64,000 nucleotides of DNA from Thalassomonas sp. RHCl1 (GTDB taxonomy: Bacteria; Pseudomonadota; Gammaproteobacteria; Enterobacterales; Alteromonadaceae), in NCBI RefSeq assembly GCF_947387555.1, contig NZ_CANDNZ010000002.1, forward strand, positions 806,001-870,000, in the 5' to 3' direction. The position numbers were made by a program, and so were the translations under genes. A model generated the notes under the pieces. The model had not been told where the DNA came from. It saw only the letters and a program-made list of their open reading frames with translations, and made no database searches. Below, piece by piece: positions 47,804 to 56,412 of the stretch. How positions within the stretch are numbered: position 1 is the stretch's first letter; each line of letters opens with the position of its first letter.

Positions 47804-48623
47804 AACTTAAGCGGCTAATAAAGCCTGTCATTTGCCTCAGCACCACAGCTTGTGCTTCCAGATGCGGCGTATGCTGGCAATCTTGAATAATTTTGCCCTC
47901 TGCCGGCCCGGACGATTGCTGCACTATGGCATCCACCTGGGCAATTGAACCGTATTGATCTTCTTCTCCCTGCAGTGCCAGCAAGGGCACGGTAATTTCA
48001 GGCAGTAAAGCTTCGATATTCCAGTGTTTAAACCAGCTGGTCAGCCAGGTATCGGACCAGGCCTTAAAAATATTTTCGGTCTTATCGCCGTGATATTTAG
48101 CCAAACCTTTAAGTTTGCCCGCCTGCCAGGCAAGATCCGCGGCTTCTATCCCGGCAATCGTTTCCGGCTCGACAAACACATGGGCCGCTTCGGTGATGAT
48201 ACCTTTGAGTAAAGGCGCTTGCCTGTCTTTATGATGAGCCCCGTAGATAAGACTGATACTGCCGCCATCGGAATGGCCGATTAAGATAAAGGCTTTCCCC
48301 GGGATCACCGCTTCCAACACCCAGGGCAATTCTTGCCGGGCATAATCATGCATATAATCGATAGTACGTGTTTGTGTTAACGGCGATGACTGACCGTAGC
48401 CCAAACGATCATATACCAGGCCGGGACATCCCGTGGCCTGACAAAGCAGCTCGGGAAATCCCTTCCACATCGCCTGGCATCCCAGACCTTCATGTAAAAA
48501 CACCAGATATGGCTTGTTATCATCTGCAGCCGCAGGAATTAACTGATAACGGATAAAGTCGCCGTTGGCGAAAGGAACAAACTGATGATTTGCCAGAGCA
48601 CTTGCTGAATCAGGATACGACAA
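47802..48623 (-). CDS. Alpha/beta hydrolase
   Basis: A 273-residue cytoplasmic alpha/beta hydrolase. The oxyanion region (YLVFLHEGLGCQAMWKGFPE), the strand motif GLVYDRLGYGQSSP and the nucleophile elbow FILIGHSDGGSISLIYG with the Ser in GHSDG are clear. The acidic member lies near LLALQGEEDQYG, and the catalytic His is probably in DCQHTPHLEAQ near the C-terminus. The substrate is unknown; the family includes esterases, lipases and C-C hydrolases. It is convergent with the CoA transferase. Confidence 0.88.
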   Translation of the reverse strand: MSYPDSASALANHQFVPFANGDFIRYQLIPAAADDNKPYLVFLHEGLGCQAMWKGFPELLCQATGCPGLVYDRLGYGQSSPLTQTRTIDYMHDYARQELPWVLEAVIPGKAFILIGHSDGGSISLIYGAHHKDRQAPLLKGIITEAAHVFVEPETIAGIEAADLAWQAGKLKGLAKYHGDKTENIFKAWSDTWLTSWFKHWNIEALLPEITVPLLALQGEEDQYGSIAQVDAIVQQSSGPAEGKIIQDCQHTPHLEAQAVVLRQMTGFISRLS

Positions 48624-48687
48624 AACTTTTCCTTACTTTACTTAAAAGAATATTTTTATTTAAAAACATGGGGTGATAAACAATTAA

Positions 48688-49449
48688 CTAGTCAGTATTA
48701 ATTGACCAAGCGTTGAGGATCTGTGCCAGTTGACCGCTATCACGCATTTCGATCAACGCCTGATTAAAACGGGCAAACTCATCGGCAGATACCGAGGCCT
48801 TACTGAGCATAAAGTGAATATCACTCTGATAGACAACCATAGGGTGTACTTCAAACTCCTCTTCCATAGCATACCTTTTGCCAAAAGCCTTCATGGTATT
48901 GGGATCCACCAGAAAGCCATCAATTTGCCCTTTTACCAGCATCAGCACATTGCCTTCGATATCAACGGCTTCTCTGAAGTGGGCACTAAACTTAGGGTCT
49001 TGCATGAGTCCGGCAAAAACTTCACCGTAATAATAACCTCCCTCAATCCCTATCATATAATCACTCAAGGTAATATCCGTCAGAGAATTAAGGGTAAACT
49101 TTGCTGATTGCTCCTTTTTCAGGAACAAGCGGATCACTTCAAGGCGGTATGGCACTGAGAAATAAGCATCTTGTGCCCGCTCATCGTTATAGGAGACCCC
49201 CATGGCAATATCCATTTCGCCGCTTTTAACAAATTGCAGCAGACGCCGCCAGGGGATCTCACTATAACGGATATTAAACCCGGCGCGTGCTGCCGCAGCA
49301 TTTAAAATATCAAAATCAGCACCAAGGAGTTGCTGGGCTTTATTACGATACTGGTAGGGATACCAGATTTCCCAGCCTGCCGATATGGTCCGGGCCTGGC
49401 TATAGAGAGGGAGAAAAATTAAGGCAACCAATAACAGCGATTTTATCAT
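48688..49449 (-). CDS. Periplasmic solute-binding protein (SBP family 3)
   Basis: The start is taken at the ATG (49449) before MIKSLLLVALIFLPLYSQA, a good signal peptide, rather than four codons earlier. About 253 residues. The mature protein has GWEIWYPYQYRN, FDILNAAAARAGFNIRYSEIPWRRLLQFVKSGEMDIAMGVSYNDERAQDAYFS, the standard pattern of polar amino acid-binding proteins in bacteria. No permease or ATPase gene is adjacent, so it may serve an unlinked ABC system or act as a stand-alone sensor or enzyme relative. Many marine gammaproteobacteria hold such orphan members. Confidence 0.87.
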   Translation of the reverse strand: MIKSLLLVALIFLPLYSQARTISAGWEIWYPYQYRNKAQQLLGADFDILNAAAARAGFNIRYSEIPWRRLLQFVKSGEMDIAMGVSYNDERAQDAYFSVPYRLEVIRLFLKKEQSAKFTLNSLTDITLSDYMIGIEGGYYYGEVFAGLMQDPKFSAHFREAVDIEGNVLMLVKGQIDGFLVDPNTMKAFGKRYAMEEEFEVHPMVVYQSDIHFMLSKASVSADEFARFNQALIEMRDSGQLAQILNAWSINTD

Positions 49450-49486
49450 GACAATAAACATTCTTGTGTCGGCTGCCCTAAGGTTA

Positions 49487-50356
49487 TTATAGCGGATGAA
49501 CCTTTAACGCCAATGCCGGATCCAGACGGACATTAAACCAGTTAATGCGCCAGTCCAGATGGGGGCCGGTTGCCCGGCCGCTTTTACCGACCGCCGCCAC
49601 CACCTGGCCCTGTTTAACCTCATCCCCGGCTTTGACATAGGCATCGCTTAAATGCAAAAAGGTCGAGGTGATACCCTGGCCGTGATCTATGATCATAGTA
49701 CCGCCGGAATAAAACATGTCCGGCACATATAACAGCACTTTACCCGATGCCGGGGCTTTAACCGGATCGCCGACATCTCCGGCATAATCCAGGCCAAAAT
49801 GCGGCCGTTTAGGCTCACCGTTAAAAACCCGCTGACTGCCGTACACACCGGTAATCGTTCCCTTTATCGGCGGGATAAAGCCGCCGGCAAAGCTGGTGAG
49901 ACTGCTGGCGGTTTTCCTTGCCTGGGCAATTTGCGCATTGTCTTTTTTCGACCGGGCAACCGCTTTGGGGTTGGGCTGCATGATGCTTTTCTTGATACCT
50001 TCAATGCGCTGAATATTATATTCACGTTTAGCGGGCGTCAGGTATTGCTCCCGGATAGAACCGTTTGGTGAAATCACCTGTAAGCGATATTTTTTACTGT
50101 CGTCCCGGCCAAAGCCAAACACAAATTCCCCTTCAGGCGAGAGTTGCAGCTGTTGATCATCAAGTTTGACGGTATTAGCCGCCGAGGTTTTCCCGACAAC
50201 CAGGCCCCCTTGCGAAATTTCACCAAAAAGCTCCAGGCGGGTTTGGCTTTGGGCTGTGCTGTGACCTTTATGGTCTTCACCATGGGCACTAACAGTTACA
50301 GGCGCTGCGGTAAAGAACAGACCCAAACAAACAACAGAAAGCAGTTTTCTAGACAT
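49487..50356 (-). CDS. M23-family metallopeptidase
   Basis: A 289-residue exported protein with a signal peptide (MSRKLLSVVCLGLFFTAAPVTVSA) followed by a His-rich start (HGEDHKGH). The N-terminal half is beta-rich with a long helical linker. The M23 domain (about residues 170-285) has the Zn ligands HFGLD, the STFLHLSD segment and TGPHLDWR. In classical members the last motif is HLH; here the second His is Asp, which may still coordinate metal or reduce activity. M23 enzymes cut peptidoglycan cross-bridges. Its start overlaps the stop of the tetrahydropterin synthase-like gene by 8 bases. Confidence 0.87.
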   Translation of the reverse strand: MSRKLLSVVCLGLFFTAAPVTVSAHGEDHKGHSTAQSQTRLELFGEISQGGLVVGKTSAANTVKLDDQQLQLSPEGEFVFGFGRDDSKKYRLQVISPNGSIREQYLTPAKREYNIQRIEGIKKSIMQPNPKAVARSKKDNAQIAQARKTASSLTSFAGGFIPPIKGTITGVYGSQRVFNGEPKRPHFGLDYAGDVGDPVKAPASGKVLLYVPDMFYSGGTMIIDHGQGITSTFLHLSDAYVKAGDEVKQGQVVAAVGKSGRATGPHLDWRINWFNVRLDPALALKVHPL

Positions 50357-51260
50357 CGGCTATCGCTCCCTTGGCTACTCCTTCAAAAGCAACCACTTTA
50401 AAGTTATCTTGTGGCGAGGTTTTTTTCAGCTGACGGGCAATATAATCCGCCAACAATTCCACGGTGGAATCACAGTCAACCACTTCAAGGATGCTGGAAG
50501 GCACGGCAATATCAAAACGTCCCTGGGGCGCATGGTAGGCGAAATATTGGTGACCGGACACCCTTTCATCTTGAGCAGAGGCTTCTTTGTCCAGCGCTGC
50601 TTTTGCCTGGGCCGATAGCTGGATCTGTTCAAAACTGCTTCTGTCTTCTTCACTGGCCAAATAAATATCCTGCCAGCGCTGACACCAGTTTTTCTCTAAC
50701 GAGATAGAGCGCATGTCATTTTTATAAAGCTGGATTTTAGATCTGTGGCCATGGGCAATACGCTGACAGTTGCCGTCATGTTTTTTCAAACCATGGGTGT
50801 AGTGGTAATAAAATCCGTCAATTTTTTCCGGACGCAGGTTCAGGGTCAATCCCTGGATATTGCCGGGTAATTGCTGCTTGATAATGGTTTGCAAATGGGC
50901 GGTCACCGCTTCAATTGTCACCGCCTCGCTGTCAATTTTGGCAAAGGCACATTTAGGCGACTGCAGGTAATAACTGCCCACCTCCGAGTCAAAATCCACG
51001 TATTCATGCTGGTCATTATCAATAGAATCAGTAACGCGTAACCTTGATTCTTTGTTAGGTAACAACAACTTATGATCTACCGCGTCATCGATGATGGCTT
51101 TGATCTGTTTTTTGACAATGGCAAAGTCCAGCACCATGCTTTGCTCATTTAAGTCGCCATCGAGCAAGACATCCACTATCCAGCTTTCACCCACTATGCC
51201 CCTTTGCTTACACAAATAGGAAAAGTCGATCACCGTTAAGTCATTTACAAATAATTGCAT
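50349..51260 (-). CDS. 6-Carboxytetrahydropterin synthase-like protein
   Basis: A 303-residue protein, about twice a QueD monomer. The pattern of the 6-pyruvoyl-tetrahydropterin synthase family is visible: an N-terminal half with VIDFSYLCKQRGIVGESW and MVLDFAIVKKQIKAIIDDAVDHKLLL, which holds the pterin-binding and DH elements, and a later half with HGHRSKIQLY. Members in Shewanella-like genomes of this length are annotated as 6-carboxytetrahydropterin synthase, which makes a queuosine precursor. It lies 10 bases after pyrC and overlaps the M23 gene, so the three form one transcript. Whether it makes queuosine precursor or another pterin cannot be read. Confidence 0.78.
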   Translation of the reverse strand: MQLFVNDLTVIDFSYLCKQRGIVGESWIVDVLLDGDLNEQSMVLDFAIVKKQIKAIIDDAVDHKLLLPNKESRLRVTDSIDNDQHEYVDFDSEVGSYYLQSPKCAFAKIDSEAVTIEAVTAHLQTIIKQQLPGNIQGLTLNLRPEKIDGFYYHYTHGLKKHDGNCQRIAHGHRSKIQLYKNDMRSISLEKNWCQRWQDIYLASEEDRSSFEQIQLSAQAKAALDKEASAQDERVSGHQYFAYHAPQGRFDIAVPSSILEVVDCDSTVELLADYIARQLKKTSPQDNFKVVAFEGVAKGAIADV

Positions 51261-51270
51261 CTTTACTCCC

Positions 51271-52302
51271 TTAACCTTTCACTTGCCAGGTGATGGTATC
51301 GTCTGCGCGGATCGGGATAACCTTGTCTTCGCCAAAAGGTAAACTGGTCGGCACCTGCCAGCTTTTCTTCTCTAAAGTGATTTTATCACCATTGACCGGT
51401 AAGCCATAAAAACGCGGACCGTTAAGGCTGGCAAAGGCTTCAAGTTTATCCAGGGCATCCGCTTCTTCAAACGCTTCGGCATAAAGTTCAATCGCGGCAT
51501 GGGCGGTATAGGCGCCGGCGCAGCCACAAGCGGCTTCTTTCGCCTGCTGGGTATGCGGGGCCGAATCTGTACCCAGGAAGAATTTCTCACTGCCGCTGGT
51601 CGCCGCTTCTATCAAGGCCTGCTGATGGATATTACGTTTCAGGATAGGCAAGCAGAAATAATGGGGACGTATGCCGCCAACCAGCATATGGTTGCGGTTG
51701 AACAATAAATGGTGGGCGGTAATGGTAGCGGCAACATTGCTGCCGGCTTCATTGACAAATTCCACGGCATTTTTGGTGGTGATATGCTCAAGCACTACTT
51801 TTAAATTGGGGTACTGGGCTACCAGAGGTCTTAAGGTTCTTTCAATAAAGACCCCTTCACGGTCAAAAATATCAATATCATGGTCGGTCACTTCACCGTG
51901 AATAAGCAGCAGCATACCCAACTGCTCCATGGCGGCAAATACCGGTCCCAGCTTACTGATATCGGTAACACCGGAAGAAGAGTTGGTGGTGGCACCGGCC
52001 GGGTAAAGTTTAGCGGCTACCACCAGCCCCTGCGCTTTGGCGTCGATAATATCTTGTGGTGTGGTTTCATCGGTAAGATATAACACCATCAAAGGGGTAA
52101 AATGAGCTTGTGGGTTTTGCGCCATGATCCGATCGTAATAGGCTTTGGCTGAGCTGGCATCGGTGACCGGGGGGACCAGGTTTGGCATAACAATCGCCCG
52201 GCCAAAATAACGACTGATATCGGCTACCGTATTGGTTAAAACCGCGCCGTCGCGCAAATGTACATGCCAGTCATCGGGACGGGTAATGGTTAATGTTGTC
52301 AT
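51271..52302 (-). CDS. pyrC: Dihydroorotase (PyrC)
   Basis: A 343-residue dihydroorotase of the E. coli PyrC type. Metal ligands appear in [10 protein letters not shown] near the N-terminus; the carbamylated Lys is in [20 protein letters not shown] and GTDSAPH carry the remaining His and Asp residues. It closes carbamoyl aspartate to dihydroorotate, the third step of pyrimidine synthesis, in the cytoplasm. The leader (52303-52476) contains a hairpin and a palindrome that could regulate it. It is followed at 10 bases by the tetrahydropterin synthase-like gene. Confidence 0.97.
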   Translation of the reverse strand: MTTLTITRPDDWHVHLRDGAVLTNTVADISRYFGRAIVMPNLVPPVTDASSAKAYYDRIMAQNPQAHFTPLMVLYLTDETTPQDIIDAKAQGLVVAAKLYPAGATTNSSSGVTDISKLGPVFAAMEQLGMLLLIHGEVTDHDIDIFDREGVFIERTLRPLVAQYPNLKVVLEHITTKNAVEFVNEAGSNVAATITAHHLLFNRNHMLVGGIRPHYFCLPILKRNIHQQALIEAATSGSEKFFLGTDSAPHTQQAKEAACGCAGAYTAHAAIELYAEAFEEADALDKLEAFASLNGPRFYGLPVNGDKITLEKKSWQVPTSLPFGEDKVIPIRADDTITWQVKG

Positions 52303-52337
52303 GGATCTTACCTATTTATTTAATGCTGTTTAATGCG

Positions 52338-52367
52338 GCCGTAGCGGAAAACAACCTTTGCTACGGC
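52338..52367 (-). promoter_or_regulatory. Hairpin in the pyrC leader
   Basis: GCCGTAGC (52338-52345) pairs perfectly with GCTACGGC (52360-52367) over 14 bases, starting 36 bases upstream of the pyrC ATG. The T-rich side lies before it on the coding strand, so it is not a terminator for the leader; a role in pyrC translation control is possible but unproved. Confidence 0.4.
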
Positions 52368-52376
52368 AAAAATGAA

Positions 52377-52396
52377 CCATATGCCCAGGCATATGG
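52377..52396. promoter_or_regulatory. 20-base palindrome between pyrC and yejK
   Basis: CCATATGCC and GGCATATGG flank a two-base centre, a perfect 9+9 palindrome. It sits 75 bases before the pyrC start and 80 bases after the yejK stop. A dimeric DNA-binding protein site is the likeliest reading; no known operator matches. Confidence 0.4.
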
Positions 52397-52476
52397 ACTA
52401 ATTCTCTAACTAAAAGAACAAAATCTTTATTCGCTAACTGCTGTGCAATTAGCGATTTTATCATAATCCGGCGGGA

Positions 52477-53532
52477 TTATTCGCTTTCTTCTTGTGCGCC
52501 CTGCTCGGTTTTTAATAAATTAAGCAGCTGATCTTTTAAATTAGGCGGCACTTTATGTATGGTTAACGTTTCCTGCACCGGATTATAAACCACATCCCGG
52601 CCAAAGTGACCCCGGTCGAAACTGACACTGATGCCGTTACCGTAACCGGAATATTTGGTGACCTTGTTGATCACCGCCTGGTCATGGGGAAAAGACTCTT
52701 CGATCGGATAGGACTGCTCCTGGCAAAACTGATAAAAGTCCTGCTCTTTTTCTTCGCTGCCCATCACCTGGGACACTTCTTTTAAGGAAACATCCTGTCC
52801 GGTTTCTTTTTGCTCTTTACAGTAACTGAGCAGCTCTTTACGGGTTTGCTGCTTTTCATCCGGATCAAGCTGGTTAACGTTGACATAATCTTCCACCGCC
52901 TGCACTAAGGTCTGGCTTTGCTCTTTAGCATCGACGCCTTCTTCACAACCGAGGAAGTCTAAGAAGAAATCCGAAACCTTACGCCCGGCGCGTCCCTTGA
53001 TGAAGGAGATATAGCGGTTGCCCTGGGGGTTTTGCTGGTAGTCGAATAAATCAATGCGCGCCGCCAGCTGCAATTTTTCCGTGTCTAAGTGCTGATCGGC
53101 GGAGATATTAAGCTCGCCGTCAACGCTGTAATGCTCGGATACCGGAATCACCGCCGCCAGCAGATAACGGCCGCCCATATGTTCGTAATGGCAAATTACC
53201 AAATAGCCGGTTTCCGCCAGATCATATTTACCCAATTCGTTTTTCAGCATATTGGCGCCCTGCACGCTGAAATTATAAAAATTTTGCACCTCAGAAAGAT
53301 AACTTTCCATAATATCGACAAAACTGGCGCTGTCACCGGCGCCGGAGTTGGTGGCAAAATTACCGTAGGCTTTACTGCCCTTGGCGTTATAAATGCTATG
53401 CAGCGCATCAACAAAGTTCTGGATCTTCTGGCCGATTTCTATGGATTCTGGGCCAAATTGCAGTAAAACTTCGCCAGTTTCTTCTTTTTTCGATAAAAAA
53501 TGCAGGGCGATATTGGAAATTATTAAGCTCAT
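52477..53532 (-). CDS. yejK: Nucleoid-associated protein YejK (NdpA)
   Basis: A 351-residue protein with the NdpA pattern: MSLIISNIALHFLSKKEE at the start, SYLSEVQNFYNFSVQGANMLKNELGKYDLAETGYLVICHYEHMGGRYLLAAVIP, then RYISFIKGRAGRKVSDFFLDFLGCEEGVDAKEQSQTLVQAVEDYV. It is a nucleoid-associated DNA-binding protein, widespread in gammaproteobacteria. It is divergent from yejL and yejM across a 78-base gap, the conserved order seen in Vibrio, Shewanella and E. coli. The Glu-rich C-terminus is variable in the family. Confidence 0.95.
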   Translation of the reverse strand: MSLIISNIALHFLSKKEETGEVLLQFGPESIEIGQKIQNFVDALHSIYNAKGSKAYGNFATNSGAGDSASFVDIMESYLSEVQNFYNFSVQGANMLKNELGKYDLAETGYLVICHYEHMGGRYLLAAVIPVSEHYSVDGELNISADQHLDTEKLQLAARIDLFDYQQNPQGNRYISFIKGRAGRKVSDFFLDFLGCEEGVDAKEQSQTLVQAVEDYVNVNQLDPDEKQQTRKELLSYCKEQKETGQDVSLKEVSQVMGSEEKEQDFYQFCQEQSYPIEESFPHDQAVINKVTKYSGYGNGISVSFDRGHFGRDVVYNPVQETLTIHKVPPNLKDQLLNLLKTEQGAQEESE

Positions 53533-53610
53533 AGGTAAAGGTCAGTATTATATTGTTCAGGCATTTGATAAACTACGCGCCAGTTTATCATCAGCAATTA
53601 AGTGTAAAAG

Positions 53611-53832
53611 ATGCCCATTGTATCCAAGTATTCCAATGAACGTGTAGAAAAAATTATCCAAGATTTATTAAATGTTTTAGTTGACGAGGGCGCAACCCCC
53701 GATTTAGCTTTAATGTGCCTTGGAAATACCATCACAGAAATTTTAAATAATCAGGTTCCTGAGCAGCAAAGAGAAGCAATAGTAAACAATTTTACCAGTG
53801 CTTTGAAAAAGTCTGTACAAAAATCACATTAA
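53611..53832 (+). CDS. yejL: YejL family (DUF1414) protein
   Basis: A 73-residue protein with the DUF1414 pattern: [40 protein letters not shown] and [21 protein letters not shown]. It is mostly helical and soluble; its function is unknown, but it is always found next to yejK or yejM. The latter starts 54 bases after its stop. The gene is intact and of normal length. Confidence 0.93.
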   Translation: MPIVSKYSNERVEKIIQDLLNVLVDEGATPDLALMCLGNTITEILNNQVPEQQREAIVNNFTSALKKSVQKSH

Positions 53833-53886
53833 AAACCACTATTTAGCTAATAGTATTTTCCATTTACCAGAGAATAATCATCATCC

Positions 53887-55566
53887 ATGCTGTCATTTGA
53901 CCGAAAAACCTACAGCAAGCGATTATTGCAATTAATCAGCTGGAGCCACTGGTTCACGTTTTTTAATATTGCCATTACCATCGCCCTGTCTTCGTTTTAT
54001 TTGTTTAGCGAGTCGAGTCCGGAATCCCTGCTGGGTCAGATCTATTTAGTAACCACCTGGCTCAGCCATATGGCGTTCCTGACCTTTATCAGTTTTGTGC
54101 TGATCGTGTTTCCGTTAACCCTGTTGTTTCCGTATACCCGGTTTATCCGCACCAGCGCTTCACTGATCTTTACCCTGGGATTACTGCTGCTCATTCTCGA
54201 TGCCTTTATCTATACCCGTTTGGGCTATCATTTAAATGCCTCGTCGAGCGATCAGATCCTGGCGTTGATTAGCAATCAAATACAAGATGATCCCAGGTCT
54301 TTCTGGTTTATCTCGATAGTGTTATGCCTGGTTATTCTCGCCGCTGAACTTGTGATCAGCAATTATGCCTGGAAGCATTTAAAGCAATTACAAAAAACCG
54401 TGTTCGCCCGCCCTATCGTTTTAGGTTTAGTCGCATCGTTCTTTTTCAGCCATATCACCCATATCTGGGCGGATACCGAACTCAATTATGATATTTTGCG
54501 CCAGGATACGGTACTGCCGCTTTCCTACCCGACCACCGCAAAAACCCTGCTGACCAAATACGGTATGTTTGACCAGCAGGACTATGTTGCCCGAAAGACC
54601 AGTCCGTTATCTTTTTCTTCGGCAGTGCCTCAATATCCGGCGCTCACCGGACAATGTACTAATCAAGAAGCCCCGACGCGTTCAGCCTTTATTATCTTAA
54701 CCCGGGATATGTTATCGGATAAACAAAGCCGGCAATTTGCCCAACGGGCTTCATCACCGGCGATTAAATTGCAGCATCATATAGATAACGCCGCAGGCGA
54801 TGATGCCTGGTTTAATTTATTGTACAGCTTGCCGAGCATTTACCAGCAGGAAATCATCAAGCAAGGCCAGGAGCCGGTCTTATTCCAAAAGCTTAAGCAA
54901 TTAAACCTGGCGAGCAGTTTTACCCGTATCGGCGATGATAAATCAGAGCAAAGAGATGCCTTGTGGCTGGAAAAGCTGTTTAACGAACACAAAAAGTTAA
55001 ACGATATCTCCAGTTTGATTTTTGCCAAAAAGCTCAATAATTTACAGCCGGGACTGCACCTGATTTATTTTTCGGACCAGGATCAGTACCAGTTTGAACT
55101 CTTTATGGATGCCCTGCTGCTGGCACAACGCCAAAAACAGCAACAGGATATCATCTGGGTCAGTTCAATCGGCAATACCGGCAAGGATAGCGGACTGTCG
55201 ATAAAACCAGCGCTCTTGCTTTGGCCAGACGCTAAAGCCAGCAATATCAGCAGCCTTACCAGCCAGATGGACCTGCAGCCGACCTTATTTAAAAACTGGC
55301 TGGGATGCGACATGGATACTGGCCTATACAGTAACGGCAGCGATCTTTTGACCCTGAAGAAAAACCGGGTGATTGCCAATACCACAGACGACGGTATTAT
55401 GGTGTTTAACAAGGATAAATCTGTTTTTATCGACCAGAACGGTAATTTCCAAAGTTATTCAAGGCAATTGCAGGCACCGATCACGGTAAGCTCCGACTTC
55501 CCGCTGATGATAGACGGTGTGCATTTTATAAAACAATTTAGCCAATTAAATAAGCAAACACAGTGA
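53887..55566 (+). CDS. yejM: YejM/PbgA-like inner-membrane protein (DUF3413)
   Basis: A 559-residue protein with five membrane helices in residues 15-190, including the DUF3413 signature (WSHWFTFFNIAITIALSSFYLF, then LDAFIYTRLGYHLN). The linker LRQDTVLPLSYPTTAKTLL leads to a periplasmic alkaline phosphatase-like domain. In E. coli, YejM controls LPS level by binding LPS and affecting LpxC stability. Here the phosphatase-like domain lacks clear metal and nucleophile motifs (the start is FIILTRDML), which fits a binding rather than catalytic role; it is also somewhat shorter than in E. coli. It follows yejL and precedes tRNA-Pro. Confidence 0.88.
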   Translation: MLSFDRKTYSKRLLQLISWSHWFTFFNIAITIALSSFYLFSESSPESLLGQIYLVTTWLSHMAFLTFISFVLIVFPLTLLFPYTRFIRTSASLIFTLGLLLLILDAFIYTRLGYHLNASSSDQILALISNQIQDDPRSFWFISIVLCLVILAAELVISNYAWKHLKQLQKTVFARPIVLGLVASFFFSHITHIWADTELNYDILRQDTVLPLSYPTTAKTLLTKYGMFDQQDYVARKTSPLSFSSAVPQYPALTGQCTNQEAPTRSAFIILTRDMLSDKQSRQFAQRASSPAIKLQHHIDNAAGDDAWFNLLYSLPSIYQQEIIKQGQEPVLFQKLKQLNLASSFTRIGDDKSEQRDALWLEKLFNEHKKLNDISSLIFAKKLNNLQPGLHLIYFSDQDQYQFELFMDALLLAQRQKQQQDIIWVSSIGNTGKDSGLSIKPALLLWPDAKASNISSLTSQMDLQPTLFKNWLGCDMDTGLYSNGSDLLTLKKNRVIANTTDDGIMVFNKDKSVFIDQNGNFQSYSRQLQAPITVSSDFPLMIDGVHFIKQFSQLNKQTQ

Positions 55567-55680
55567 TTTAGGGCAATAAATCAGCAAACAGTTAATAATT
55601 AAGTTTTTTTCATTGCATTCATTTAATAAATCATTATTATACGTCTCGCAAACAAGGAAACACATTAACTGTTTGCCAGT

Positions 55681-55757
55681 CGGGGTGTAGCGCAGCTTGG
55701 TAGCGCGTGCGTCTGGGGGACGTGAGGTCGCAAGTTCGAATCTTGCCACTCCGACCA
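55681..55757 (+). tRNA. tRNA-Pro (GGG anticodon)
   Basis: A 77-base cloverleaf with encoded CCA. Acceptor arms CGGGGTG and CACTCCG pair with one G-T; the D arm is GCGCAGCTTGGTAGCGC; the anticodon stem TGCGT/ACGTG carries the loop CTGGGGG with anticodon GGG at 55715-55717; the T arm has GTTCGAATC. It decodes CCC/CCU proline codons. A strong terminator follows at 55784. Confidence 0.96.
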
Positions 55758-55783
55758 TATTTTTTCTGTCTTAAGCGACAGAT

Positions 55784-55824
55784 AAAAAAAGCTTAACTGA
55801 TACTATCGGTTAAGCTTTTTTTTT
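55784..55824 (+). terminator. Rho-independent terminator after tRNA-Pro
   Basis: GCTTAAC (55791-55797) pairs with GTTAAGC (55809-55815), extended by an A-run on the left and nine T (55816-55824) on the right. The symmetric A and T tracts allow it to end both the tRNA and the convergent DinB gene. Confidence 0.9.
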
Positions 55825-55833
55825 GGCTTTTTT

Positions 55834-56376
55834 CTACTGACCACTGCCCTCGGGCACCAGCATCGGCAAGTCCATGCAGCCATAATCAATACCCAGTTGA
55901 CTCAAAATGCAAGTTAACTGTCCCCTGTGATGACTCTGATGATTAAACAGGTGCTGGCAGACATCGGCGACACATTTATTAATCAGCTCCCCTTCAGTGC
56001 TGGTATAAGACATTAACCGGGCGCACTCATCGTCAGTCAGGCATGTAAAAAACTCAACAATGACTTGATCCACCTGCTCTCTTAAAGCACGAATATCCGT
56101 TAACTCCTGATGATAAATATCTTGCGGCGACACCGGCTCAGGAAAAACATCAAAATCAGTAACGGTAAAACCGGCCAGATTATTAGCTGCCAGACGTTTT
56201 AATAAAATCAAATCGCCAAATAAAAGATGGTTCCAGTAGCTGATCACATTCGGGAAGAAAGAATGGCTTTCTTTGGTTAATGCCTGTGTACTTAACTGTT
56301 CGCAGCAACTAAGCAGTTGCCTGTTTATCCTGATATTATAACGTGACAACATCCGGAAATTTTTAACTAAACTCAA
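55834..56376 (-). CDS. DinB-family protein
   Basis: The start is a TTG at 56376, since AAGGAG lies 7 bases before it and no ATG upstream has a ribosome site. About 180 residues of four-helix-bundle DinB type: SLVKNFRMLSRYNIRINRQLL at the start, FFPNVISYWNHLLFGDLILLKRL, VADVCQHLFNHQSHHRGQLTCILSQLGID near the end. His residues in WNHLLFGD and FNHQSHHRGQ would form the metal triad of DinB / YfiT-like hydrolases or thiol transferases. The function of individual members is mostly unknown. It lies 37 bases downstream of the arylamine N-acetyltransferase gene, so they may be cotranscribed. Confidence 0.87.
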   Translation of the reverse strand: MSLVKNFRMLSRYNIRINRQLLSCCEQLSTQALTKESHSFFPNVISYWNHLLFGDLILLKRLAANNLAGFTVTDFDVFPEPVSPQDIYHQELTDIRALREQVDQVIVEFFTCLTDDECARLMSYTSTEGELINKCVADVCQHLFNHQSHHRGQLTCILSQLGIDYGCMDLPMLVPEGSGQ

Positions 56377-56412
56377 GGGGAAACTCCTTTTCATTTGATT
56401 GAATATCAATGA

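Noticed and set aside
55546-55758. Minus-strand 70-residue frame with FELATSRPPDARATKLRYTP
   Set aside because: This is the antisense translation of tRNA-Pro, a well-known spurious protein.
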